DNA from: Burkholderia sp. D-99
GTDB taxonomy: Bacteria; Pseudomonadota; Gammaproteobacteria; Burkholderiales; Burkholderiaceae
Assembly (NCBI RefSeq): GCF_011605345.1
Contig: NZ_JAAOXM010000001.1
Span: 1,302,001-1,366,000, forward strand
Direction: 5' to 3'
Length of the DNA: 64,000 bases
The notes under the pieces are model-generated. The model worked only from the letters and a program-made list of their open reading frames with translations. It searched no databases and was not told the DNA's origin. Below, piece by piece: positions 17,310-28,951 of the stretch. Position 1 is the first letter of the stretch. Each line of letters opens with the position of its first letter. A program made the position numbers and the translations under genes.

Positions 17310-19526
17310 TCACGGTTTCCAGCGATACATCAGCACCTTGCCGCGCGCGTCTTCCTCGACGAATACGAGGTATTCGCCGTTCTCGCGCCGGAACGCGCTG
17401 ATGCCGAACGGCACGTCGACCCAGCCGGATGCCTTGCCGACCTCGGTGCCCGGGCTCATCACGCCCACTTCCTTGCCGGTGTCCTTGTCGTACACGTGGA
17501 TCTTGCCGACCGGCTCCACCCCGAAGAGGTAGCGGCCCTCGACCGTGATCCCGATCAGGTCGAAGATCGGCTTCGCATCGAGCTGCCACGGCAGCGCGAC
17601 CTGGTAGCGCACGACCGGCGAGCCCGTCGACCACTTGTCGAAGCGGATCAGCACGCGGCCCACTTCCTTGTTGATGCCCGGCTGCGGCGGTGCATCGGCC
17701 GTGTAACCGGTCACGTACAGCGTGTCCGTCTGCGCGTCGTAGATCGAGCGGCGCAGCTGCGTGAACGGCTGCGGCATCGGATAGGTCGTGACCTTGTCGT
17801 ACGAGTAGATCGGGTTGCCGGCCTTGTCGACGCCGCCGTACTGGAAGCGGTGGATGCCGCGCACGTCGCTGGTGCGCCAGATGTCGCCCTTCGTGTCGAC
17901 CCACCAGCCCCAGCCGCCGGCCTTCGCCTTGCCGGTCGTATTGAGCGTGAACTCGTCGGCGTCGAGCCGGCCGTTGCCGTTCGCGTCGCGCCACAGCCAG
18001 TCGCCGCCCGGCGGCTTGTTCGGCACGTTGTCGACCGGCCGCGCGCGGCCCGCGATCAGACTGGACGGAATCGCGACTTCGCCGTCGCGCTTCGCGTCGA
18101 AGCGGTAGATCTTCAGGTGATCGGCGTACATGTCGGTCAGGTACAGGAACGTGCGGCCGTCGAGGCGGCGCGCGATCGGCATGCCGGGCCACTGGTCCGT
18201 ATGGAACACGGGGTCGTCCGGATACTTGAAGCGGTTCGACAGGAAGCCGACGTATTTCCAGTCCTGGCCCGGCGGCTTCGACAGGTCGAGCTCGAAGCGC
18301 TTGTTGCCCGTGTACACGCTGTTCGGCCGCGCGGGGTCGAGCCACGCGCCGTCGACGAACAGCAGCCCCTGCACTTGCCAGCGCAGCTTGCCCTCCGGCG
18401 TATAGCTTTCGAGCACCGCGCCGAGCCCCGCGCCGATCGTGTCGTGACGCGGCCCGATGCCGTTCATCGACACATAGATGTTGCCCGCGCGGTCGACGCC
18501 GACACCCGTCAGCCCGTTGAAACGCTGCGGCCCGGGCCGGCCCGGCACCGGGCCCGCGAAGATGCCGCCGCGCTCGCCGAGCGTGCCCGACTGCGCATAG
18601 CCCTTGCCGCCTTTCGAGAAGATCAGGATCTGCTGGCGCGGGCCGTTGTCCGCGACGAGCACACGCCCTTTCGCGTCGACTGCCACGTCCACCGCGTCGG
18701 TGCCTTCCGGCAGCGCGGGCACGTCGTCGAGCTTGCGGCCGTCGGCGCGCACGTGCACCAGGTGCGCGGGCCCCTTGATCGTGTCCGTGAGCAGCCACAG
18801 CGTGCCGTCGCCCGCGAGCGCGATGCGGCCCGGCTCGTGCACGGTCCACGTGCCCTTCTGCTGCATCGTCTCCGCGTCGTACACGTCCACCGCGTCGCGC
18901 GACGGGTTCGTCGCGAACAGCAGCTTGTCGTCGGCCGCGAGGCCGCCGACTTCCGCCTTCTGCTCGCCCACTTCCGAGCGCGCGGGAGCCGGCACCTCGT
19001 TCATCATCATGAAGCTCGCGGCCATCCGCGCGCGGCCGGCATCGGCACGCCCGCCAGGTGCCGCCTGCGGCGCCGCGCGGAACGGTGCGGGCTGCTTCAT
19101 GTCGCCGATCGTGCGGCGCGAGATGCCGAACCACTGCTTGCCCTTGTCCGGCCAGATGCCGGGCGACTGCAGGTGGCCGCGCTCGTTGCCGACACCGATC
19201 GCGACGTACGCGTACTTGCTGTTCACGGCGATCGCGCTGCCGCCGAGGTTGCCCCAGCCGTGCGTACCGCCGGCGAAGCCGAGCATCTTCCCGTCCTGGT
19301 AGACACTCGCCTCGGCCCCGCTCTCGTCCCACGGCGCATTCGTATACACCTTGCCTTCAGGCGTCACCGCGATCGCGCGGATGTCGATCTGCGTCCAGCT
19401 GCCGTCGCCATAGCCGAATGTATTGCCGATCCACGACGTCGTCGCGGGCAACACCGTTTCGGCCGGCGCGGCGCTCGTCAGCAGCGTCGCGCATACCGTC
19501 ATGCCTACCAGAATCAGACGTCGCAA
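17310..19526 (-). CDS. bceP: Secreted NHL/beta-propeller-like protein (BceP position)
   Basis: About 738 residues with a signal peptide (LRRLILVGMTVCATLLTSAAPA, cleavage before ETV). The chosen start is a TTG at 19526 because GGAG lies eight bases upstream; ATG at 19503 would shorten the signal peptide, and an upstream ATG at 19634 adds non-conserved sequence. The body has repeated blade-like segments with D-x-x-G-x-L/V-x-V-A/T-D patterns (VDAKGRVLVADNG, VDRAGNIYVSMNGIG, DTKGDIWRTSDVRG), typical of NHL/SMP-30-like six-bladed propellers. A DANGNGRLDADEF segment resembles an EF-hand calcium loop. No catalytic residues were identified. It is first in the bceP-bceQ-bceR operon, so a role in periplasmic EPS handling is plausible but unproven. 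Confidence 0.75.
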   Translation of the reverse strand: MRRLILVGMTVCATLLTSAAPAETVLPATTSWIGNTFGYGDGSWTQIDIRAIAVTPEGKVYTNAPWDESGAEASVYQDGKMLGFAGGTHGWGNLGGSAIAVNSKYAYVAIGVGNERGHLQSPGIWPDKGKQWFGISRRTIGDMKQPAPFRAAPQAAPGGRADAGRARMAASFMMMNEVPAPARSEVGEQKAEVGGLAADDKLLFATNPSRDAVDVYDAETMQQKGTWTVHEPGRIALAGDGTLWLLTDTIKGPAHLVHVRADGRKLDDVPALPEGTDAVDVAVDAKGRVLVADNGPRQQILIFSKGGKGYAQSGTLGERGGIFAGPVPGRPGPQRFNGLTGVGVDRAGNIYVSMNGIGPRHDTIGAGLGAVLESYTPEGKLRWQVQGLLFVDGAWLDPARPNSVYTGNKRFELDLSKPPGQDWKYVGFLSNRFKYPDDPVFHTDQWPGMPIARRLDGRTFLYLTDMYADHLKIYRFDAKRDGEVAIPSSLIAGRARPVDNVPNKPPGGDWLWRDANGNGRLDADEFTLNTTGKAKAGGWGWWVDTKGDIWRTSDVRGIHRFQYGGVDKAGNPIYSYDKVTTYPMPQPFTQLRRSIYDAQTDTLYVTGYTADAPPQPGINKEVGRVLIRFDKWSTGSPVVRYQVALPWQLDAKPIFDLIGITVEGRYLFGVEPVGKIHVYDKDTGKEVGVMSPGTEVGKASGWVDVPFGISAFRRENGEYLVFVEEDARGKVLMYRWKP

Positions 19527-20000
19527 TGCGCTTCTCCAGACTTGATGCAACAGCGACCGGCACCGCCGCGGACTGCCGCCGGCACACCCTGTCGCTAAAT
19601 AGGTTTCAAACGTCGCGATGCAGGTTACAAGCAAAAATAATCACAAGAAATTTGGAAATATTTGGGGATGTTTCCGCCTGAAATATCGAACCGGAACAGA
19701 GGTGCAAAGGCATCCAAAAACGGCAACAACGACCGCCTTTCGCTTTCCGGTGCGTAGAAAATGCCGCTTCGCGCCGCCTGCCGGGGCCTTCCGGGCGGCG
19801 ACCTCTCATCCCGCGATCGAAATAATCGGCATTTGAATATTTGTCGTCAGATAAATGACGCGCGATTTTTTGCCGATTTCTTTTCCCTAGAATCGATTTC
19901 GATTCGATATTTCATTTAATGGCATGCATTACGTTCACGTTTACGCATCGGATGTGCGACACGCCCCGGCTCACGCCGCGCGTCGCGAAGGAGCGGCGCG
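19527..20000. promoter_or_regulatory. Divergent promoter region bceP / bceO
   Basis: About 475 bp, AT-rich at both ends. The 12-mer TTCGATATTTCA occurs once for each direction: minus strand 19690-19679 (toward bceP) and plus strand 19903-19914 (toward bceO). Just before the latter is a perfect inverted repeat GAATCGA-TT-TCGATTC (19890-19905). GTTTAC (19939-19944), a GTWWAC-type sequence, lies 57 bp before the bceO ATG. Confidence 0.5.
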
Positions 20001-23101
<3,101 letters not shown>

Positions 23102-23130
23102 GCCGCGCGACTTCGTCGACACAAAAAACA

Positions 23131-23160
23131 AAGGGCCGTTCGCGCAAGCGAACGGCCCTT
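23131..23160. terminator. Bidirectional hairpin terminator between bceM and metZ
   Basis: AAGGGCCGTTCGC (23131-23143) pairs with GCGAACGGCCCTT (23148-23160) around a GCAA loop. On the minus strand it is followed by a T-rich run (TTTGTTTTTTG), so it best fits termination of metZ, and it may also stop bceM transcripts. Confidence 0.85.
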
Positions 23161-23209
23161 CGTCCATCGTCACGTCAAATCACGTCACGACATGCGTGAC
23201 GTGCCGCGC

Positions 23210-24400
23210 TCAGCCTTCGAGCCCGCGCGCGAGATCCTTGCGCAGGTCGCCCGCATCTTCCAGGCCGACCGACAAGCGGATCAGCCCTTCGCTGATCCCC
23301 GCTGCCGCGCGCGCTTCCGGCGTGATGCGGCCGTGCGTGGTGGTCGCCGGATGCGTAATGGTCGTACGCGTGTCGCCGAGGTTGCCGGTGATCGAGATCA
23401 GCTTCGTGTTGTCGATCACGCGCCAGGCATTCGCGCGCTGCTGTTCGGGCGTGTCGCCCTTCAGCTCGAACGACAGGATCGCCCCGCCCGCTTTCTGCTG
23501 ACGTTTCGCGAGTTCGTGCTGCGGGTGCGATTCGAGGCCCGGATGAAACACGCGCGCCACCGCCGGATGCGAATCGAGCCAGCGCGCAATCTCCAGCGCG
23601 TTCGCCGATTGCTTCTCGACGCGCAGCGACAGCGTCTCCATCCCCTTCAGCAGCACCCATGCGTTGAACGCCGACAGCGTCGGGCCCGCGCTGCGCACGA
23701 ACGGGAACACCTTGCCCATGATGAATTCCTTCGAGCCGACCAGCGCGCCGCCGAGCACGCGGCCCTGGCCATCGAGGAATTTCGTCGCCGAGTGCATCAC
23801 GACGTCCGCGCCGAGCTTCAGCGGCTGCTGCAGCACCGGGCTGCAGAAACAATTGTCGACGACGAACAGCGCGTTCGATGCCTTCGCGATCTTGCCGATC
23901 GCTTCGATGTCGGCGAGTTCGGTCAGCGGGTTCGACGGCGTCTCGAGGAAGAACATCTTCGTTTCCGCGCGCACGGCGTCCTTCCACGCGTTCAGGTCGG
24001 TCGGGTCGACGAAGGTCGTCGTGATCCCGAACTTGCTGAAGATCTGCGAGAACATCCCGAGCGTCGAGCCGAACAGGCTGCGCGAGCTGACGAGGTGGTC
24101 GCCGGCCTGCAGTGCGGCCATCACGACCGACATGATCGCGGCCATCCCCGATGCCGTCGCGATGCACGCCTCGCCGCCCTCGAGCGCCGCGAGACGGTCC
24201 TGGAACATGGTGACGGTCGGGTTCGTGAAGCGCGAATAGGTGAAGTAGTCTTCCGAATTCGCGAAGCGCTCGGCCGCGTCGGCCGCGCTCTGGAAGCAGA
24301 AGCTCGACGTGAGGAACAGCGCTTCCGAGTGCTCGTTGAAGTCGCTGCGCAGCGTGCCCGCGCGCACGGCAAGCGTGTCGAAGTTGAGGGAGTCGTCCAT
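23210..24400 (-). CDS. metZ: O-succinylhomoserine sulfhydrylase
   Basis: A 396-residue PLP enzyme of the Cys/Met metabolism family that makes homocysteine from O-succinylhomoserine and sulfide. PLP-binding residues are visible: SRFTNPTVTMFQDRLAALEGGE, ATASGMAAI, VVDNCFCSPVLQQPL and the Schiff-base lysine in VMHSATKFLDGQGRVLGG. The ATG at 24400 is the start that fits the family; the frame is open to 24451 without support. It is the last gene of the long minus-strand block, 246 bp after purF. Its leader carries a hairpin terminator and a candidate aptamer, so it may be controlled by attenuation. Confidence 0.93.
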   Translation of the reverse strand: MDDSLNFDTLAVRAGTLRSDFNEHSEALFLTSSFCFQSAADAAERFANSEDYFTYSRFTNPTVTMFQDRLAALEGGEACIATASGMAAIMSVVMAALQAGDHLVSSRSLFGSTLGMFSQIFSKFGITTTFVDPTDLNAWKDAVRAETKMFFLETPSNPLTELADIEAIGKIAKASNALFVVDNCFCSPVLQQPLKLGADVVMHSATKFLDGQGRVLGGALVGSKEFIMGKVFPFVRSAGPTLSAFNAWVLLKGMETLSLRVEKQSANALEIARWLDSHPAVARVFHPGLESHPQHELAKRQQKAGGAILSFELKGDTPEQQRANAWRVIDNTKLISITGNLGDTRTTITHPATTTHGRITPEARAAAGISEGLIRLSVGLEDAGDLRKDLARGLEG

Positions 24401-24460
24401 GTTCCGTTTTTCCGTATTCGATGGCCGCGCTGGTCGCGCGAACCCAGTCAAGACCAGGCC

Positions 24461-24498
24461 AAAACAAAAAGCCCGCTATGCGTCGGCATCAGCGGGCT
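24461..24498 (-). terminator. Hairpin terminator in the purF-metZ gap (metZ leader)
   Basis: Minus strand AGCCCGCT (24498-24491) pairs with AGCGGGCT (24477-24470), followed by TTTTTG. It lies 60 bp upstream of the metZ ATG and 150 bp after the purF stop. It could end purF transcripts, act as an attenuator for metZ, or both. Confidence 0.8.
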
Positions 24499-24526
24499 TC
24501 GGTGCGGTACGACAGCGATCGACTCG

Positions 24527-24603
24527 GGCCGGTTGTCACCGGCCTTCGCTTTAGCTGTTTTGGGAAGTCGCCCCGCGTCCGCAAGCTGATATCAAATCGA
24601 CGC
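24527..24603 (-). promoter_or_regulatory. metZ: Structured leader upstream of metZ, candidate SAM-II-like element
   Basis: On the minus strand in order: GCGTC (24603-24599), GATTTG (24598-24593), GCTTGC (24586-24581), GACGC (24579-24575, pairs with the first), AAAACA, GCTAAA (24555-24550), then a 6-bp hairpin GGCCGG/CCGGCC (24544-24527). The order GAUUUG - GCUUGC - AAACA - GCUAAA recalls the SAM-II aptamer, but the second pseudoknot helix is not convincing and an extra G/C hairpin is present. Treat as a hypothesis. Confidence 0.3.
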
Positions 24604-24646
24604 AAGGCCACATCCTATCACGCTTCGTCAAAAGCGCGCGCCGGTG

Positions 24647-26179
24647 TCACTCGACCGACAACTGCAGGTTCATCTGCGAACGCTCGGTGTCGCCAGCCGT
24701 ATCGCGATCGGCCTGCGATGCCGGCGCGAGACGCGCGCGCTCGATCGCATCGAGATACTCCGGCGTCACGTCGCCGGTGATGTAGTTGCCGTCGAAGCAC
24801 GATGCCTCGAAGCGTTCGAGCTTCGGGTTGATGTCGCGCACCGCGCGGCGCAGGTCGTCGACGTCCTGATAGATCAGGTGGTCGGCGCCGATCATCTTCG
24901 CGACTTCTTCGTCGGTGCGGCCGTGAGCGACGAGCTCGCCGCGCGTCGGCATGTCGATGCCGTACACGTTCGGGAACTTCACGGGCGGCGCCGCCGACGC
25001 GAAGATCACCGACTTCGCGCCCGCATCGCGCGCCATCTGCACGATTTCATGCGAGGTCGTGCCGCGCACGATCGAATCGTCGACGATCAGTACGTTCTTG
25101 TCCTTGAACTCGATGCTCATCGCATTGAGCTTCTGGCGCACCGACTTCTTGCGCACGGCCTGCCCCGGCATGATGAACGTACGGCCGACGTAGCGGTTCT
25201 TGAAGAAGCCTTCGCGGTACTCGACGCCGAGCTTCGCGGCAACCTGCATCGCGGCCGGGCGCGACGAATCGGGAATCGGCATCACGACGTCGATCGGCAC
25301 GTTCGGCAGTTCGCGCTTGATCTTCTCGGCGAGATAGTCGCCCATGCGCAGGCGGACGTTGTAGACCGGCACGCCGTCGAGGCACGAATCCGGACGCGCG
25401 AGGTACACGTATTCGAACATGCACGGATTCAGCGTCGGCTGCTCCGCGCACTGCTGGCTGTGGAAGTTGCCGGCCGGATCGATGAAGATCGCCTCGCCCG
25501 GCTGCACGTCGCGCACGAATTCGAAACCGATGCCTTCGACGGCCACCGACTCCGACGCGACCATCCATTCGGTGCCGTGCTCGGTCTCGAGCTTGCCGAT
25601 GCACAGCGGACGGATGCCGAACGGGTCGCGGAACGCGAGCAGGCCGTAGCCGGCGATCAGCGACACGATCGCATACGAACCCTGCAGGCGACGATGCACG
25701 CCCGAGACCGCCTTGAACACCGACGCCGGATCGAGCTCGAGGCCCGTGGTCGACAGTTGCAGCTCGTGCGCGAACACGTTGAGCAGCACTTCGCTGTCGG
25801 AATTGGTGTTGATGTGCCGGCGATCGATCCGGAACATCTCGTCCTTCAGTTGCTGCCAGTTCGTCAGGTTGCCGTTGTGCGCGAGGATGATCCCGAACGG
25901 CGCGTTCACGTAGAACGGTTGCGCTTCGGCCTCGCTCGACGCCGAACCGGCCGTCGGGTAGCGCACCTGGCCGATGCCGTAGGTGCCGGGCAGGCTGCGC
26001 ATGTTGCGCGTGCGGAACACGTCGCGCACCATGCCGTTCGCCTTGTACATGTGGAAATTGCTGCCGTCCACCGTCGCGATGCCCGCCGCGTCCTGACCGC
26101 GATGCTGCAGCAGCAGCAGGCTGTCATAGATCAGCTGATTGACCGGGGATTGGGAGATAACGCCTACGATGCCGCACAT
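24647..26179 (-). CDS. purF: Amidophosphoribosyltransferase
   Basis: First committed enzyme of purine synthesis (510 residues): PRPP plus glutamine give phosphoribosylamine. The N-terminal nucleophile Cys follows the initiator Met (MCGIVGVISQ), starting a glutamine amidotransferase type II domain (residues 1-240, with LLQHRGQDAAGI and LAHNGNLTN). The C-terminal phosphoribosyltransferase domain has the PRPP loop NVLIVDDSIVRGTTS. Conserved cysteines that bind a 4Fe-4S cluster in some homologs were not sought. AAGGA precedes the ATG. It follows cvpA, the classical cvpA-purF pair. Confidence 0.97.
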   Translation of the reverse strand: MCGIVGVISQSPVNQLIYDSLLLLQHRGQDAAGIATVDGSNFHMYKANGMVRDVFRTRNMRSLPGTYGIGQVRYPTAGSASSEAEAQPFYVNAPFGIILAHNGNLTNWQQLKDEMFRIDRRHINTNSDSEVLLNVFAHELQLSTTGLELDPASVFKAVSGVHRRLQGSYAIVSLIAGYGLLAFRDPFGIRPLCIGKLETEHGTEWMVASESVAVEGIGFEFVRDVQPGEAIFIDPAGNFHSQQCAEQPTLNPCMFEYVYLARPDSCLDGVPVYNVRLRMGDYLAEKIKRELPNVPIDVVMPIPDSSRPAAMQVAAKLGVEYREGFFKNRYVGRTFIMPGQAVRKKSVRQKLNAMSIEFKDKNVLIVDDSIVRGTTSHEIVQMARDAGAKSVIFASAAPPVKFPNVYGIDMPTRGELVAHGRTDEEVAKMIGADHLIYQDVDDLRRAVRDINPKLERFEASCFDGNYITGDVTPEYLDAIERARLAPASQADRDTAGDTERSQMNLQLSVE

Positions 26180-26230
26180 GGCATGTCCTTCAGAATGACA
26201 AAATCGGTTCCGTCCTGCCCGGCCGCGTCG

Positions 26231-26725
26231 TCACACGCGTACGTACTGGGCCATGCCGTCGGGCAGGAGCTGCTTCAGCTCGTGCACGCCCTGTTCGGCG
26301 AAAGGACGCAATAGCGCATTGCGCCAGAAATCCTGTTTGGGCAGTTCGGTCAGCCCGGCCGCCGCGACCAGCACCACCACCAGCACGCAGCCGCGGACGA
26401 GCCCGAACATCATGCCCAGCGAGCGGTCGACGCCGCCCAGGCCACTCGCCTGCGCGATCCGCGACAGCAGCGCGTTGGCGACACCGGCGACCAGCACGAC
26501 GCCGATCACGAGCAGCGCGAAAGCGATCACCCACTGCGTCAGCGCGCCGCCCGGCCAGTTCGCCGGGATGTACGGCACGACCAGCCCGACGTAGCGGCCC
26601 GCGATCACGATCGCCGCAATCCAGCCGATCAGCCCGAATATTTCCGACACGAAGCCGCGCCACGCACCGCGCAGCGCCGACAACACGATCACCGCCAATA
26701 CAGCGTAGTCGAAAGCCGTCAGCAT
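26231..26725 (-). CDS. cvpA: CvpA family membrane protein
   Basis: A 164-residue inner-membrane protein with four hydrophobic segments (about residues 5-20, 28-45, 62-88 and 104-126) and the family sequence LTAFDYAVLAVIVLSALRGAWRGFVSEIFGLIGW at the N-terminus. It is known from colicin V production and envelope homeostasis in enterobacteria; the molecular function is unknown. It starts six bases after the dedD stop and lies 51 bp before purF, the conserved dedD-cvpA-purF order. Confidence 0.93.
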   Translation of the reverse strand: MLTAFDYAVLAVIVLSALRGAWRGFVSEIFGLIGWIAAIVIAGRYVGLVVPYIPANWPGGALTQWVIAFALLVIGVVLVAGVANALLSRIAQASGLGGVDRSLGMMFGLVRGCVLVVVLVAAAGLTELPKQDFWRNALLRPFAEQGVHELKQLLPDGMAQYVRV

Positions 26726-26731
26726 CGTGCG

Positions 26732-27577
26732 TTACTGCGTCAGGCCGGCTTCGCGCACCTTCGCGATCGCGGCGGAAGCCGCCGCGCGATCCGCGAACGG
26801 ACCGGCACGCAACAGTGTAGCCGTGCTGCCGTCCGACTGCTTGCGATGCTCGACATATGCGGGCACGCCCGCCGATTTCAACTTGGTGGCCCACGAACGG
26901 GCCGTCGCGTCGTCCTTGAACGAGCCGAGCTGCACCGCGAAGCGCGCACCGGCCGGCGATGCCGGCGACGATGCGTCGCCGCTGTCCGGGCTCGCGGCGT
27001 CGGCATTCGCGACGGCCGCAGGCGCGGGTGCGGGCTTCGGCGCAGCCGGCTTCGCCACCGGGGCAGCCGGTTTCGGCGCAGGCTTCGGCGGCGTCACGCT
27101 CGCCGTGGTCGTGTTATCGGGTTTCGCGGCCGGCTTGTCGGCGTCCTTCGGCACGGGGGCCGGCGCCGCCGCAACGGCGACATCGGATGCCGGCGGTTCG
27201 TCGTGCGCGACGCCCGCTTGCACATCGGATGCGTCATCGTCGCGCGGCGCGACCGCCTGGTGCGCAGGCCGGTTCGGAATGTCGATTGCAATGTCGTCCG
27301 TCACCGGCTTCGGGTGCGAATCGAGCACCATCGGCAGCACGATCACGGCTGCCACGACGAGCGCGATCGCACCGACGAGGCGACGGCGTGCGCGTTGCTT
27401 TTCTGGAAGGGTCGGATCGAGGAGCAGCGCGTCCGATTCCGGACGCTCGGTGCGGCGCGAGCGACGCTCGACGCGTTCAGTGGTGCGCTCCGTGCGCACG
27501 TTCCGGGAGGCCCCGGTGCGACCGCCGCGCCGCGGGGGCGCGTCGTCGTCTTTTTTACCGAACGAGAAAATTCCCAT
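26732..27577 (-). CDS. dedD: SPOR-domain cell division protein DedD
   Basis: A 281-residue bitopic inner-membrane protein. A charged cytoplasmic N-terminus (about 65 residues, Arg-rich) is followed by one membrane helix (LVGAIALVVAAVIVLPMVL) and a long Pro/Ala-rich periplasmic linker. A C-terminal SPOR domain (from about residue 203: RFAVQLGSFKDDATARSWATKLKSAGVPAYV ... LLRAGPFADRAAASAAIAKV) binds denuded peptidoglycan glycans at the division site. It lies between folC and cvpA as in Pseudomonas and enterobacteria, which supports the name. No strong ribosome binding site is seen for the ATG at 27577. Confidence 0.9.
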   Translation of the reverse strand: MGIFSFGKKDDDAPPRRGGRTGASRNVRTERTTERVERRSRRTERPESDALLLDPTLPEKQRARRRLVGAIALVVAAVIVLPMVLDSHPKPVTDDIAIDIPNRPAHQAVAPRDDDASDVQAGVAHDEPPASDVAVAAAPAPVPKDADKPAAKPDNTTTASVTPPKPAPKPAAPVAKPAAPKPAPAPAAVANADAASPDSGDASSPASPAGARFAVQLGSFKDDATARSWATKLKSAGVPAYVEHRKQSDGSTATLLRAGPFADRAAASAAIAKVREAGLTQ

Positions 27578-27606
27578 GAATGGCTGAGTCCGAAACTGCC
27601 CGTCAG

Positions 27607-28917
27607 TCAGTGTTGCTGCGATTTACGGTAGGCCAGCACGCCGGCAACCGTATGGAAACTGCCGAAAACCACGATTCTATCATTCTCGGATGCTCTTTTT
27701 AGTGCATCGCGAAACGCTTCGGCGGGCGACGTGTACCGCGTGACGCTCGAATCGGGCCCCTCCTCCACGCCGGCCTTGCGCAGCGCGGCTTCGAGCTGCT
27801 CCGCGGAAGCCGCGCGCGGCAGCGGCAGGTCGGTCACGCACCAGTGGTCAATCTCGCCCTTCAGGTGCTGCAGCACGCCGTCGATGTCCTTGTCGTGCAT
27901 CGCGCCGAACACCGCGTACGTGTACGGGAAGAAACCCATGTTGCCGAGGTTCTGCTCGAGCACGGCCGATGCATGCGGGTTGTGCGCGACGTCCAGCACG
28001 ATCGCCGGCTTGCCGGGCAGCACCTGGAAGCGCCCCGGCAGCTCGACGTTCGCGAGGCCGAGCCGGATGTCCTGCGCCGACACCGGCAGCACCGGCCGCA
28101 GCGCTTCGAGCGCGGCGAGCGCGGCCGATGCATTGATCAGCTGATTCGCGCCGCGCAGCGCCGGATACGCCAGCGACGGATAGCGCTTCTCGCGACCGAG
28201 GTAGCTCCACTGCTGGCGCTCCGCGCCTGCCTGCGCCTCGTAGCGGAAATCGCGGCCCACAAGCCACAGGTCGGCGCCGATCGCTTCGGCGTGGTCGATC
28301 AGCGTTTGCGGCGCGGCCGGATCGCCGCAGATCGCCGGCTTGCCGGCACGGAAGATCCCGGCCTTCTCGAAGGCGATCTTCTCGCGCGTGTCGCCGAGGT
28401 ATTCGGTGTGGTCGATGTCGATGCTCGTGACGATCGCGCAATCGGTATCGATGATGTTCACCGCATCGAGCCGGCCGCCGAGGCCGACTTCGAGGATCAC
28501 CGCGTCGAGCCCGCGCGAAGCGAACAGGTGCAGGATCGCGAGCGTCGTGAATTCGAAGTACGTGAGCGACACGGGCTCGGGCAGCGACGTGCGCGCGGCT
28601 TCGACGGCCTCGAAGTGCGGCAGCAGTTCGTCATCGGTGACGTTCTGCCCGTTCACGCGCGCCCGCTCGTTGAATTCGAGCAGGTGCGGCGACGTGTGGC
28701 AGCCGACCTTGTAGCCCGCGCGCACGAGGATCGTCTCGAGGAACGCGCAGGTCGAGCCCTTGCCGTTCGTGCCGCCGACGGTGATGACGGGACACGCGAA
28801 TTCGAGCTGCAGCGCCGCCTTGACCTGCCCGATGCGGGTCAGGCCCATGTCGATGCCGACCGGGTGCGCGCGTTCGAGATGCGAAAGCCACGCGTCGAGA
28901 GTGGGAAAAGTGCTCAT
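27607..28917 (-). CDS. folC: Bifunctional dihydrofolate synthase / folylpolyglutamate synthase
   Basis: A 436-residue Mur-ligase-like enzyme adding glutamate to dihydropteroate and folates. The ATP-binding P-loop is ITVGGTNGKGSTCAFLETIL (about residues 44-63), followed by TSPHLLEFNERARVNG, the FEFTTLAILHLF region and the carbamylated-Lys/metal site region SIDIDHTEYLGDTREKIAFEKAGIFR; the C-terminal domain has VLDVAHNPHA. It sits between accD and dedD in the block; the accD terminator lies between accD and folC, so folC may have its own promoter. Confidence 0.96.
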   Translation of the reverse strand: MSTFPTLDAWLSHLERAHPVGIDMGLTRIGQVKAALQLEFACPVITVGGTNGKGSTCAFLETILVRAGYKVGCHTSPHLLEFNERARVNGQNVTDDELLPHFEAVEAARTSLPEPVSLTYFEFTTLAILHLFASRGLDAVILEVGLGGRLDAVNIIDTDCAIVTSIDIDHTEYLGDTREKIAFEKAGIFRAGKPAICGDPAAPQTLIDHAEAIGADLWLVGRDFRYEAQAGAERQQWSYLGREKRYPSLAYPALRGANQLINASAALAALEALRPVLPVSAQDIRLGLANVELPGRFQVLPGKPAIVLDVAHNPHASAVLEQNLGNMGFFPYTYAVFGAMHDKDIDGVLQHLKGEIDHWCVTDLPLPRAASAEQLEAALRKAGVEEGPDSSVTRYTSPAEAFRDALKRASENDRIVVFGSFHTVAGVLAYRKSQQH

Positions 28918-28951
28918 CGGATCAAATCTGGATCGGTACCGCCACTACGCC

